Assembly: GCA_905214855.1 (NCBI GenBank)
Contig: CAJMNU010000093.1
Coordinates: forward strand, 1-5,917
DNA: 5,917 nucleotides
Reading direction: 5' to 3'
Origin: an uncultured bacterium
Lineage (GTDB): Bacteria; Bacillota; Clostridia; Lachnospirales; Lachnospiraceae
Shown: positions 1 to 5,436 of the stretch, piece after piece
Numbering within the stretch: the first letter of the stretch is position 1
Layout: each line of letters starts with the position of its first letter
Notes under the pieces: generated by a model
Databases searched by the model: none
Seen by the model: the letters and a program-made list of their open reading frames with translations, nothing else
What the model was told of the DNA's origin: nothing
Position numbers and translations under genes: made by a program

Positions 1-379
1 ACACTTCCACATCCAGCCTGCGCAGCTCCCCTGAAAATGCTTTGATCACATCCGAAGATTTATCAGAACAAGGAAATACTCTGTTGCCACGTTCTACTTT
101 CAGAGGGCATCCTCCCTCTTCCACCAGACGCATTACATCCTGATTTGTAAAACTATAAAACGCACTATACATAAATTTGGGGTTCGTCACCATATTTTGG
201 AATAATTCTTCCACATCACAGGCATTGGTCACATTACATCTGCCTTTGCCTGTGATATAGATTTTTTTTCCTAATTTTTCATTTTTTTCATAAATGGTCA
301 CATCATGCCCGTTTTTGGCGGCTGCAATAGCTGCCGTCATTCCGGCAGCTCCACCACCGATCACTGCTACTTTACTCAT
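1..379 (-). CDS. HI0933/BaiN-family NAD(P)/FAD-dependent oxidoreductase, N-terminal part (3' end outside window)
   Basis: The first 126 codons of a flavoprotein are present, starting at ATG 379-377; the rest lies beyond position 1. The visible protein begins MSKVAVIGGGAAGMTAAIAA, a Rossmann beta-alpha-beta FAD-binding fold with the GxGxxG-type motif at residues 8-13 and an acidic residue (E31) at the end of the second strand. Residues 44-52 read GKGRCNVTN, a signature of the HI0933/YhiN/BaiN family. A member in Clostridium scindens (BaiN) has been linked to bile-acid reduction, but the family is widespread in bacteria without bile-acid pathways and most members have no proven substrate, so no bile-acid role is inferred. 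The start is favoured because the Rossmann strand begins directly after it. Upstream is only a purine-rich stretch (AGAAGAAAG) as a weak RBS. The gene follows the SpoIID-domain gene by 143 bp and has its own likely promoter in that gap. Confidence 0.9.
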   Translation of the reverse strand, partial: MSKVAVIGGGAAGMTAAIAAAKNGHDVTIYEKNEKLGKKIYITGKGRCNVTNACDVEELFQNMVTNPKFMYSAFYSFTNQDVMRLVEEGGCPLKVERGNRVFPCSDKSSDVIKAFSGELRRLDVEV

Positions 380-473
380 GTCTTTTCTTTCTTCTCAACT
401 TCCTGTATCTTTTTTAATACGAAATCCAAAATAGTTTTTTGCCAGTTTTTTCACACAAATTTATCTGTCTTTT

Positions 474-502
474 AGTATATCCCAAACGATCCTCTATTAC
501 AA
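474..502 (-). promoter_or_regulatory. Candidate sigma-A promoter for the flavoprotein gene
   Basis: On the minus strand TTGTAA (502-497) is followed by a 17-nt spacer and TATACT (479-474). Both hexamers are close to the TTGACA/TATAAT consensus and the spacing is ideal. Transcription would start near 467, giving a leader of about 88 nt before the ATG at 379. The -35 box lies about 20 bp beyond the stop codon of the upstream SpoIID-domain gene. No hairpin terminator was seen in the gap, so read-through from upstream may add to expression. Confidence 0.6.
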
Positions 503-522
503 CCAGACATTCTTTTTTCTAT

Positions 523-2805
523 TTATTTTACCTCTCTGATCTCCACGTCTGTATAAAACTTATGCAAGATCTCCTCGTATGTCTTTCCTGCCTTTGCCAT
601 GCCCTGAGCACCATTCTGACTCATTCCCACTCCATGACCATAACCACCTCCCCAGATTCTAAATGTTGTCACTCCATTTTCAGAACCCAGATTATCAATG
701 TGGATAAATGCACTTGGAAGTGTAGTGGAATTCCTCAGATAGCTTCCATCGGCACGTACGATCGTCTGTGTTGGATCTGCGAGCATGGTACGGATCTGCC
801 CCTGCCCTGTGATCATATATTCCCCCTTCGTGCCAACTACCTTTAATTTTTCACCAATTCCTCCAGTTCCTCTCTCCACCATAACAAGATCTGTGATCGT
901 TCCTATCCCCGGAATCACACTCTCTAATTTTATACTGGTCAGCTTCATTCTCCAGCGATATAGAGAAAAACCGCTCTCATAAGTAGAATAGGAGGTATCC
1001 TTAATAAACTGCTCAAACGCCGCATTACTTGTCAGATCCAGCTTTTGATCCCCATTTTTCAGAAGAACACCATGCAGATATGGAACTTCCTCCAAAGAAG
1101 CTCCCCAAATCGTTCCATCTGTCGTATGCCCACAGGAGGTGGAAAAATAAAATGCGGTCTGTACCACTCCATTTACACAGAGCATCTTTCCATATGTCTC
1201 ATTGACAGCAGCATCTGAACGTTCACTTTGCAATGCATTGTTATAAACCTGAAACTCTGTACTGTCGTTGACATGCGCCCCATACTCATAATAGCTGTTC
1301 GTCTGGATCTGTTTATATGCATAACTTCTCGCACAGACTGCCTGTGCTTTTAATGCTTCTTTTTCATATGTTGCTGGCATTTCACTGGGAACTACCTTTT
1401 TCAGATAGTCTTCCATATACAGATCGTTGATGATTACGATCCCCTTATCTGTTTTAATAAGTTCCAAACGTCCTCCATAGGATGGTGTCCCTATCGAACG
1501 CTGAATAGATGGTATTGCGATCTCACCGTCTTTTGGTTCTGGTGTAAGCAAAATACGACCTTTTTCAAACAGTTCATTCTCTGGTGTGATCTCTAATGTT
1601 TCTCCTGCCGAAATTTTCTTTTCTTTGGAGTCTCCATCTATTGTAAGTATCACATCTGTCTGTGGCTGAATGGTAACAGAAGAATGATATTCGGACTTAA
1701 AATTGGTATCCATCAAAAGAACGCGGATGGTTTTTGCATCAAATTCACGTTTTGTCAATGCAGCACAAAGTTTTCCATCTGCAACTACAAAATCCTGCAT
1801 GTCATATCCTACCAGAATATCTTCCAGTCCCTGTATAGCAAATGTTCCATACAATTTATAAACTTTAAAATTATTTGCTAATGGAACTGCACCATATCCC
1901 TCAATCTCAATTGCTGTATCATTTACTGCAAGAACTTTTCCTTGTATGGTATCCTTTTTGAGTGTCACTTTCTTTAACTTTCCCTGTTCAAGTTCCACAT
2001 CTGCCAATTGATTTACAATTTCTTCCTTTTTCATCTTCTTGGTGACAGGAAATGATTTCTTCATAGAACCGATTTCAAACCAAAATGTATCATTCCCATC
2101 TTCCATCAACCATACATTTTCATATGTCACCTGATCAGAGATCATCTTTTCCATACGGACGATCTCTGTTCCACGTTTTAAGATCTGTATTTCTGTGTCA
2201 ATATAGGCATCCAGACTCAGCCCTTCAAACTTCAGATTTCCAAGACTGGTATATGCCATCCACTCCTTTGCACCATCTACATTTGCCGGAGTGCCATATA
2301 AAAGAACACTCTGTCTCGACATAAGACCATCCGGATCTAAGATTGGGATCATTGCTTCATAGATCAACCACCATTGTTCCTGATGTATGTATTTTTTGCG
2401 ATTCCATTTCGTGACAACAATCTGCTCTCCCAGAGAAGCATCTACTGCCCGAACCAATTTCCCTGCTTCTTCATATGTCAGATACCCCTGCGCTCCTTCC
2501 TTGGTCGGCGGAGTCAGATCCTCTTGGAGCAGACCTGCTTCATAAAGCTGATCCATATATTTTACATACCAGTCATCCCGTTCCTTTTCTGGAAAATGTG
2601 GATGTTCCTTTGAGGTCTTTTCACACCCAGGTCTGTCTGTCATTGCCAATGCCACAGCCTTCCAAGCCTGTGCCCTTGGCACATACTCTGCTTCCACACT
2701 TTCTCTGACACGTATAATGATAATCAGCGTCAAAATTACGGTCAAAATCCCACCCATCCAAAATAAGATTTTTTTATTTTTTAATAAACTCTCCGTTTTC
2801 TTCAT
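523..2805 (-). CDS. Membrane-anchored SpoIID/LytB-domain protein with a degenerate SLH-like N-terminal region
   Basis: The product is 760 residues. Residues about 12-32 form one hydrophobic segment after a Lys-rich start, so the bulk is probably outside the cell on a membrane anchor. Residues about 44-123 resemble a weak S-layer-homology-like module (a DDWYVKYMDQLYEAGLL stretch, then LTYEEAGKLVRAV). Residues about 125-355 are an unrecognised, probably beta-rich region. From about 358 to the end is a SpoIID/LytB domain, with VVPSEMP containing the predicted catalytic Glu475, ALKAQAVCARSYA (484-496), DSTEFQVY (514-521), FYFSTSCGHTT (552-562) and GYGHGVGMSQNGAQGMA (721-737). SpoIID is a lytic transglycosylase that cuts glycan strands stripped of stem peptides. 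Sporulation SpoIID is about 340 residues, so this is more likely a vegetative or special-purpose paralogue. The ATG at 2805 is directly preceded by an in-frame TTG at 2808 that could also be the start. The gene overlaps the end of the AI-2E-family gene, implying translational coupling. Confidence 0.9.
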   Translation of the reverse strand: MKKTESLLKNKKILFWMGGILTVILTLIIIIRVRESVEAEYVPRAQAWKAVALAMTDRPGCEKTSKEHPHFPEKERDDWYVKYMDQLYEAGLLQEDLTPPTKEGAQGYLTYEEAGKLVRAVDASLGEQIVVTKWNRKKYIHQEQWWLIYEAMIPILDPDGLMSRQSVLLYGTPANVDGAKEWMAYTSLGNLKFEGLSLDAYIDTEIQILKRGTEIVRMEKMISDQVTYENVWLMEDGNDTFWFEIGSMKKSFPVTKKMKKEEIVNQLADVELEQGKLKKVTLKKDTIQGKVLAVNDTAIEIEGYGAVPLANNFKVYKLYGTFAIQGLEDILVGYDMQDFVVADGKLCAALTKREFDAKTIRVLLMDTNFKSEYHSSVTIQPQTDVILTIDGDSKEKKISAGETLEITPENELFEKGRILLTPEPKDGEIAIPSIQRSIGTPSYGGRLELIKTDKGIVIINDLYMEDYLKKVVPSEMPATYEKEALKAQAVCARSYAYKQIQTNSYYEYGAHVNDSTEFQVYNNALQSERSDAAVNETYGKMLCVNGVVQTAFYFSTSCGHTTDGTIWGASLEEVPYLHGVLLKNGDQKLDLTSNAAFEQFIKDTSYSTYESGFSLYRWRMKLTSIKLESVIPGIGTITDLVMVERGTGGIGEKLKVVGTKGEYMITGQGQIRTMLADPTQTIVRADGSYLRNSTTLPSAFIHIDNLGSENGVTTFRIWGGGYGHGVGMSQNGAQGMAKAGKTYEEILHKFYTDVEIREVK

Positions 2806-4036
2806 CAATATAACTCAACTCCATATAGTCTGCTGTATCTGTTGATAGCTGTCTCTCTTTCAATTTACTTGATGACCACTGGTTTATTAAATCAAAAATA
2901 ACTGCAAATGCCGGAACTGCAATGATCATTCCAATAAATCCAAACAGTCCTCCAAAAACTAAGATGGAAAAAAGCACCCAAAAGCTGGAAATTCCTGTGT
3001 ATTCTCCTAGGATCTTTGGTCCTAGAATATTCCCGTCAAACTGCTGCAAAAGAAGGATGAACAAAAGAAAATACAGACATTGCAGAGGATTGACCAAAAT
3101 GATCAAAAATGCTGTCGGAACTGCTCCGATAAATGGTCCAAAAAATGGAATAACATTTGTCACACCGATGATCACACTGACTAATAATGGATATGGCATC
3201 TTCATAAAATGCATTCCAATAAAACAAAGGATTCCAATAATAAGAGAATCCAGAAGTTTTCCAACAATAAAACCACCAAACATCTTATCAATAAAGCGCA
3301 TCTCGTTCAAAATCCAATTTGCATATTTTAACTTGCACATACTATACAGGATTTTTTTCGCCTGTGCACACAAAGTATGCTTAATGTTGAGCAGATAGAT
3401 TGCAGCGATCAGCCCGATCAGGATATTTTTTAACCATACTACAACATACACCACTCCACTTGATACGCCGGCAATCACATTATGCACATTTGGCATTACA
3501 CTGTTTGTCAAAAAATTTTTGATGCTGTCACTATTCATCCATGTCTCAATATTATTCAAGATCAAGTTATAATATCCCAAAACAGCTTCCTCCAGCTCGG
3601 GATTATTCGCAAGGATCTTCTGAAGCCATTTTGAAAAATTTTCTGTATTGGTTGAAAAAGTGGCTACAATTCCCTGCAGGCTTTGGATCAGCTGAGGAAG
3701 CATAATAGACACCAATCCCATGACAACTGCAATCGTCACTGACATGCAGACTACTGTGGCAGCTGCTCTTGCCAAACCAAGTCCCCTCTTTTCTGAGCGA
3801 AACCATCGATTCAGGTTAGGCTGAAACTTTTGAACACATCGATTATAAAGTGGTGTCAACAGATATGCCAAAACTGCTCCAATGATGATCGGCATGAGAA
3901 TATCCAACAACTTTTGCATGATCGCACGTATCATGTCCATTTTAAGAAAAGCAAATACCACGATGATCGCTGCCGCTGCTACCAGAATACCGGTTAAACC
4001 TTGGTAGAGATATCTTTTTAGATGTTGATTTTTCAT
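2774..4036 (-). CDS. AI-2E/PerM (UPF0118) family membrane transporter
   Basis: The product is a 420-residue multi-pass membrane protein. Hydrophobic segments occur near residues 14-32, 43-64, 93-113, 186-216, 255-280, 284-315, 318-332 and 350-382 (ATG 4036 numbering). The C-terminal half has the family hallmarks: GKLLDSLIIG (259-268), GVTNVIPFFGPFIGAVPT (291-308), QQFDGNILGPKILG (331-344) and the glycine-rich GGLFGFIGMIIAVPAF (362-377). The hydrophilic stretch at about 110-180 between membrane segments is also typical. The family is named after E. coli TqsA, proposed to export autoinducer 2; other members act as sodium/proton antiporters, so the substrate here is unknown. ATG 4036 is preferred over the in-frame ATG 4048 because the strong GGAGGA at 4046-4041 lies 4 nt before 4036 and within the first codons of the longer form. 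The gene lies downstream of the 6S RNA terminator and its 3' end overlaps the SpoIID-domain gene. Confidence 0.9.
   Translation of the reverse strand: MKNQHLKRYLYQGLTGILVAAAAIIVVFAFLKMDMIRAIMQKLLDILMPIIIGAVLAYLLTPLYNRCVQKFQPNLNRWFRSEKRGLGLARAAATVVCMSVTIAVVMGLVSIMLPQLIQSLQGIVATFSTNTENFSKWLQKILANNPELEEAVLGYYNLILNNIETWMNSDSIKNFLTNSVMPNVHNVIAGVSSGVVYVVVWLKNILIGLIAAIYLLNIKHTLCAQAKKILYSMCKLKYANWILNEMRFIDKMFGGFIVGKLLDSLIIGILCFIGMHFMKMPYPLLVSVIIGVTNVIPFFGPFIGAVPTAFLIILVNPLQCLYFLLFILLLQQFDGNILGPKILGEYTGISSFWVLFSILVFGGLFGFIGMIIAVPAFAVIFDLINQWSSSKLKERQLSTDTADYMELSYIDEENGEFIKK
2806..2822 (-). promoter_or_regulatory. RBS and start-codon ambiguity (TTG 2808 or ATG 2805) of the SpoIID-domain gene
   Basis: The best Shine-Dalgarno match is GGAG at 2822-2819, inside the coding sequence of the AI-2E-family gene. 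It lies 10 nt before TTG 2808 and 13 nt before ATG 2805. Spacing slightly favours TTG and codon type favours ATG; the choice changes the protein by one residue. The site is only read efficiently if ribosomes translating the upstream gene keep the region open. Confidence 0.45.
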
Positions 4037-4040
4037 ACAT

Positions 4041-4046
4041 TCCTCC
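4041..4046 (-). promoter_or_regulatory. RBS (GGAGGA) deciding the start of the AI-2E-family gene
   Basis: The minus strand reads ATGGAGGAATGTATG from 4048. The only strong Shine-Dalgarno match, GGAGGA, sits just after the first ATG and 4 nt before the second in-frame ATG at 4036. The upstream ATG has no comparable site, and the ATG at 4040 is out of frame. This supports 4036 as the start, four codons shorter than the longest reading frame. Confidence 0.75.
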
Positions 4047-4082
4047 ATTTTTTGTGATTTCTATTCTTTTTTCCTGTATTCT

Positions 4083-4111
4083 AGCGTACCACATTTTAAC
4101 AAAAAGATAAA
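4083..4111 (-). promoter_or_regulatory. Weak candidate promoter for the AI-2E-family/SpoIID operon
   Basis: Between the 6S terminator and the gene, the minus strand has an extended -10-like TGG-TACGCT (4091-4083), with TTTATC 17 nt upstream inside the terminator stem (4111-4106). TAGAAT (4083-4078) is an alternative -10 with no good -35. Neither is strong. The operon could instead depend on read-through from the 6S promoter. Confidence 0.3.
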
Positions 4112-4141
4112 GCAGCGATTTCTCGCTGCTTTTTATCTTTT
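4101..4141 (-). terminator. Rho-independent terminator of the 6S RNA
   Basis: Read on the minus strand, GCAGCGA (4129-4123), a GAAA tetraloop and TCGCTGC (4118-4112) form a perfect 7-bp GC-rich stem. AAAGAT and ATCTTT flanks extend it with a small T bulge, and it is followed by TTTATCTTTTTG. The A-rich left flank and T-rich right flank would also let it work on the plus strand, but no plus-strand gene runs into it. It ends the 6S transcript ahead of the AI-2E-family gene. Confidence 0.85.
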
Positions 4142-4339
4142 GTAATCCCAGAGTGCCGACTCTCACACCATTGACTCCTAGCTTTGCTAGGTGGGCAACC
4201 TCACATAAGCATCTGTCTTCCACTCATATGGAGGCCTGACATCCGCTTATAAATATTGGAATCCCGTATGTCATAATGTAGGCTCAAAAAAATGTAAGAT
4301 ATCGAGCATCCCAGGAAATTACAATCTTGTTTTTCAACT
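4140..4339 (-). ncRNA. ssrS: 6S RNA
   Basis: 6S RNA binds sigma-A RNA polymerase holoenzyme by imitating an open promoter and damps housekeeping transcription in slow growth. The minus-strand RNA shows its architecture. A 5' arm (4324-4302, including CCUGGGAUGCUCGA) pairs with a 3' arm (4140-4159, including UCGGCACUCUGGGAU) in a long, slightly interrupted closing stem, with an outer UUGUAAU/AUUACAA helix of 7 bp. UUGAGCCUACAUU follows on the 5' side of the bubble. A small hairpin CCUAGC-AAA-GCUAGG (4191-4177) sits on the 3' side of the central bubble, where E. coli 6S has its CCUUGAA hairpin. The apical stem pairs AUAAGC with GCUUAU. Sequence blocks match E. coli 6S (CUGAGAUGUUCG, UGAGCCGAUAUU, GGCGGCAUCUCGGAGAUU). 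The 5' end is set from the promoter; the primary transcript probably runs through the terminator to about 4101. The exact mature ends are not visible. Confidence 0.9.
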
Positions 4340-4345
4340 GTCCCT

Positions 4346-4374
4346 ATTATACAATACTCTTTCCATCTTTGCAA
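4346..4374 (-). promoter_or_regulatory. Sigma-A promoter of the 6S RNA gene
   Basis: The minus strand has TTGCAA (4374-4369), a 17-nt spacer and a perfect TATAAT (4351-4346). The expected transcription start is near 4339, about 15 nt before the outer closing stem of the 6S RNA. An A/T-rich stretch (GAGTTTTATAAATTGG) just upstream could act as an UP element. This is the strongest promoter in the window, as expected for an abundant stable RNA. Confidence 0.85.
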
Positions 4375-4486
4375 GTTCCAATTTATAAAACTCATCTTCC
4401 AAATTCGTCCTTATATCCCAATCTTCCCCTTTTTCTTTCCCATTCTTTGTATATTCTTACTGACTTTTCTAATTTTTCATAATTTT

Positions 4487-4513
4487 TGAAGTAAGATCTG
4501 CTATACTTGCGTT
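4487..4513 (+). promoter_or_regulatory. Candidate ECF-type promoter of the sigma-factor operon (possible autoregulation)
   Basis: TGAAGT (4487-4492) and CGTT (4510-4513) are separated by 17 nt. This resembles ECF promoters such as those of Bacillus sigma-W (TGAAAC, about 16 nt, CGTA). ECF operons often start from a promoter recognised by their own sigma factor. It lies about 30 nt before the start codon. The match is imperfect and short motifs occur by chance, so this is a suggestion only. Confidence 0.4.
4499..4507 (+). promoter_or_regulatory. Candidate extended -10 sigma-A promoter of the sigma-factor operon
   Basis: TGC-TATACT matches the extended -10 pattern TGn-TATAAT at five of six hexamer positions. 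No good -35 box lies 16-18 nt upstream, which extended -10 promoters tolerate. Transcription would start near 4514, about 30 nt before the ATG. It is nested within the ECF-like motif, so basal and autoregulated starts could share the region. Confidence 0.4.
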
Positions 4514-4532
4514 ATATAGGGAGAATGAGGAA

Positions 4533-4538
4533 GGGAGG
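4533..4538 (+). promoter_or_regulatory. RBS of the ECF sigma-factor gene
   Basis: GGGAGG, within a longer AGGAAGGGAGG purine run, sits 5 nt before ATG 4544. No earlier in-frame start fits, so this fixes the start codon. The strength of the site suggests efficient translation. Confidence 0.8.
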
Positions 4539-4543
4539 TATAT

Positions 4544-5044
4544 ATGGACGCAGAAAAATATCTGGAAAGACTGATCGACCAGTATCAGAATCTTGTCTTT
4601 TCTGTCTGTTATAAAATGACAGAAAATTATTTTGACGCAGAAGATTTAACCCAAGATACCTTCCTTTCCGCTTACAAGAATTTTTCTCACTTTGATGGGC
4701 AAAACGAAAAAGCATGGCTGTGTAAAATTGCCACCAACAAGTGTCTGGACTATCTAAAGCGTGCCGGACGGCGCAGCATCCCAACCGGAGATGATTTTTT
4801 TCTCACTGTTGCTGAAAAACGTCCTTCACCAGAAGAGATCTGTCTGGAAGATGAGGTAAGACAACGCCTTTATGAATGTTGTATGGCTTTAAAATCTCCC
4901 TATAAGGAAGTAGCTCTGGATTATTATTATCATGAAATGGAAATCGGAGAAATTGTAAAAAAGACCGGTAAAAACATCAAGACACTGCAAACTCAGATTT
5001 ATCGTGCGAAAGCGATGCTTCGCAATATGTATGGAAAGGAGTAG
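4544..5044 (+). CDS. ECF-type RNA polymerase sigma factor (sigma-70 family)
   Basis: The product is 166 residues, the normal size for an extracytoplasmic-function sigma factor with only regions 2 and 4. Region 2 spans about residues 9-74, including DAEDLTQDTFLSAYKNF (31-47) for core binding and AWLCKIATNKCLDYLKR (57-73) for -10 recognition and melting. A short acidic linker (about 75-104) joins region 4 (about 107-163), where YHEMEIGEIVKKTGKNIKT and the following QIYRAKAMLR form a helix-turn-helix for -35 recognition. It would direct core polymerase to a small set of promoters, probably tied to envelope conditions. The start has a strong RBS. Its stop overlaps the RBS of the next gene, a small membrane protein that is the natural candidate for its anti-sigma factor. 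The subgroup and target genes cannot be assigned by eye. Confidence 0.93.
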   Translation: MDAEKYLERLIDQYQNLVFSVCYKMTENYFDAEDLTQDTFLSAYKNFSHFDGQNEKAWLCKIATNKCLDYLKRAGRRSIPTGDDFFLTVAEKRPSPEEICLEDEVRQRLYECCMALKSPYKEVALDYYYHEMEIGEIVKKTGKNIKTLQTQIYRAKAMLRNMYGKE

Positions 5045-5049
5045 ATGGA

Positions 5050-5436
5050 ATGCAAGATCATGATGAAATCACTAAAAAAATGCTGCAATACGCATCTTCT
5101 CTGGAAACTCAGGATGCTCTTTTGCATGCACCTGCCAGAATGAAATCTGAAATTTTGGAACAAAGCCGTAAACCAGAGGTACAGTTGGCTGTATACACAA
5201 ATCGTTTTACACGCCGCATAGAATTTCTCCTATATTCCCTCAGAGTTGGTTTTGCTGTCACTTTTGCCCTTTATATGTTAGTTGGATGCACACGATTTGT
5301 AAATCCTCAGACTCTTTCCTATGAATCGCAGCATCCCCCAATTTCCACTACTCTCCACCAAAAAAGTCAAGAACTCAGCAGCTATCTCAACCAACTCACC
5401 CAATCATTTTTTGAAACGGAGGTCTTAGAAGAATGA
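5050..5436 (+). CDS. Small single-pass membrane protein, putative anti-sigma factor
   Basis: This 128-residue protein is not recognised as a named family. It has a hydrophilic N-terminal part (1-57, likely cytoplasmic), one hydrophobic segment (about 58-80, ending MLVGC) and a polar 48-residue tail likely outside the cell. The layout, and the position directly after an ECF sigma gene, fit a membrane anti-sigma factor whose N-terminus holds the sigma factor. Residues 25-40 (LHAPARMKSEILEQSR) resemble the proline-then-helix stretch seen near the N-terminus of some clostridial anti-sigma proteins. The HxxxCxxC zinc motif of the common anti-sigma domain is absent; the only cysteine is C80, at the membrane edge. 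The start at 5050 is supported by AAAGGAG (5035-5041), 8 nt upstream and overlapping the end of the sigma gene. The anti-sigma role is inferred from context. Confidence 0.8.
   Translation: MQDHDEITKKMLQYASSLETQDALLHAPARMKSEILEQSRKPEVQLAVYTNRFTRRIEFLLYSLRVGFAVTFALYMLVGCTRFVNPQTLSYESQHPPISTTLHQKSQELSSYLNQLTQSFFETEVLEE
5418..5422 (+). promoter_or_regulatory. RBS of the third operon gene, inside the preceding coding sequence
   Basis: GGAGG lies 10 nt before ATG 5433, within the last codons of the putative anti-sigma gene. It supports the start in the ATGA overlap and makes coupled translation of the two proteins likely. Confidence 0.7.

Larger units (their letters stand above)
4375..4543. other. 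Divergent intergenic region between the 6S RNA and the ECF sigma operon
   Basis: This stretch is AT-rich and, on the plus strand, strongly pyrimidine-rich from about 4395 to 4475. It holds the upstream region of the 6S promoter on the left and the candidate sigma-operon promoters on the right. No reading frame with an RBS, no hairpin terminator and no clear operator palindrome was found. The two transcription units point away from each other. Confidence 0.6.

Noticed and set aside
1..379. Membership in a bile-acid 7-dehydroxylation cluster
   Set aside because: The flavoprotein resembles BaiN, but that family is general and no other bai gene is in the window.
503..522. A terminator after the SpoIID-domain gene
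   Set aside because: The short AT-rich stretch after the stop has T/A runs but no inverted repeat able to form a stable hairpin.
439..846. Plus-strand frames over 439-982, 1684-1881, 2085-2708 and 2922-3398
   Set aside because: They are antisense to the well-supported SpoIID-domain and AI-2E-family genes, lack RBSs and show no domain pattern.
3942..4223. A 93-codon open frame on the minus strand
   Set aside because: It runs across the 3' part of the 6S RNA, the terminator and the start of the AI-2E-family gene in another frame, and has no protein signature.
4101..4340. A riboswitch or T-box leader controlling the AI-2E-family gene
   Set aside because: The terminator upstream of the gene first suggested this, but the sequence blocks and long closing stem match 6S RNA, no T-box motif was seen, and no alternative antiterminator pairing was evident.
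4201..4395. A 64-codon open frame on the minus strand
   Set aside because: It starts upstream of the 6S promoter -35 box, has GGAAG directly abutting its ATG with no spacer, and runs through the 6S RNA. The structure and promoter explain the sequence better.
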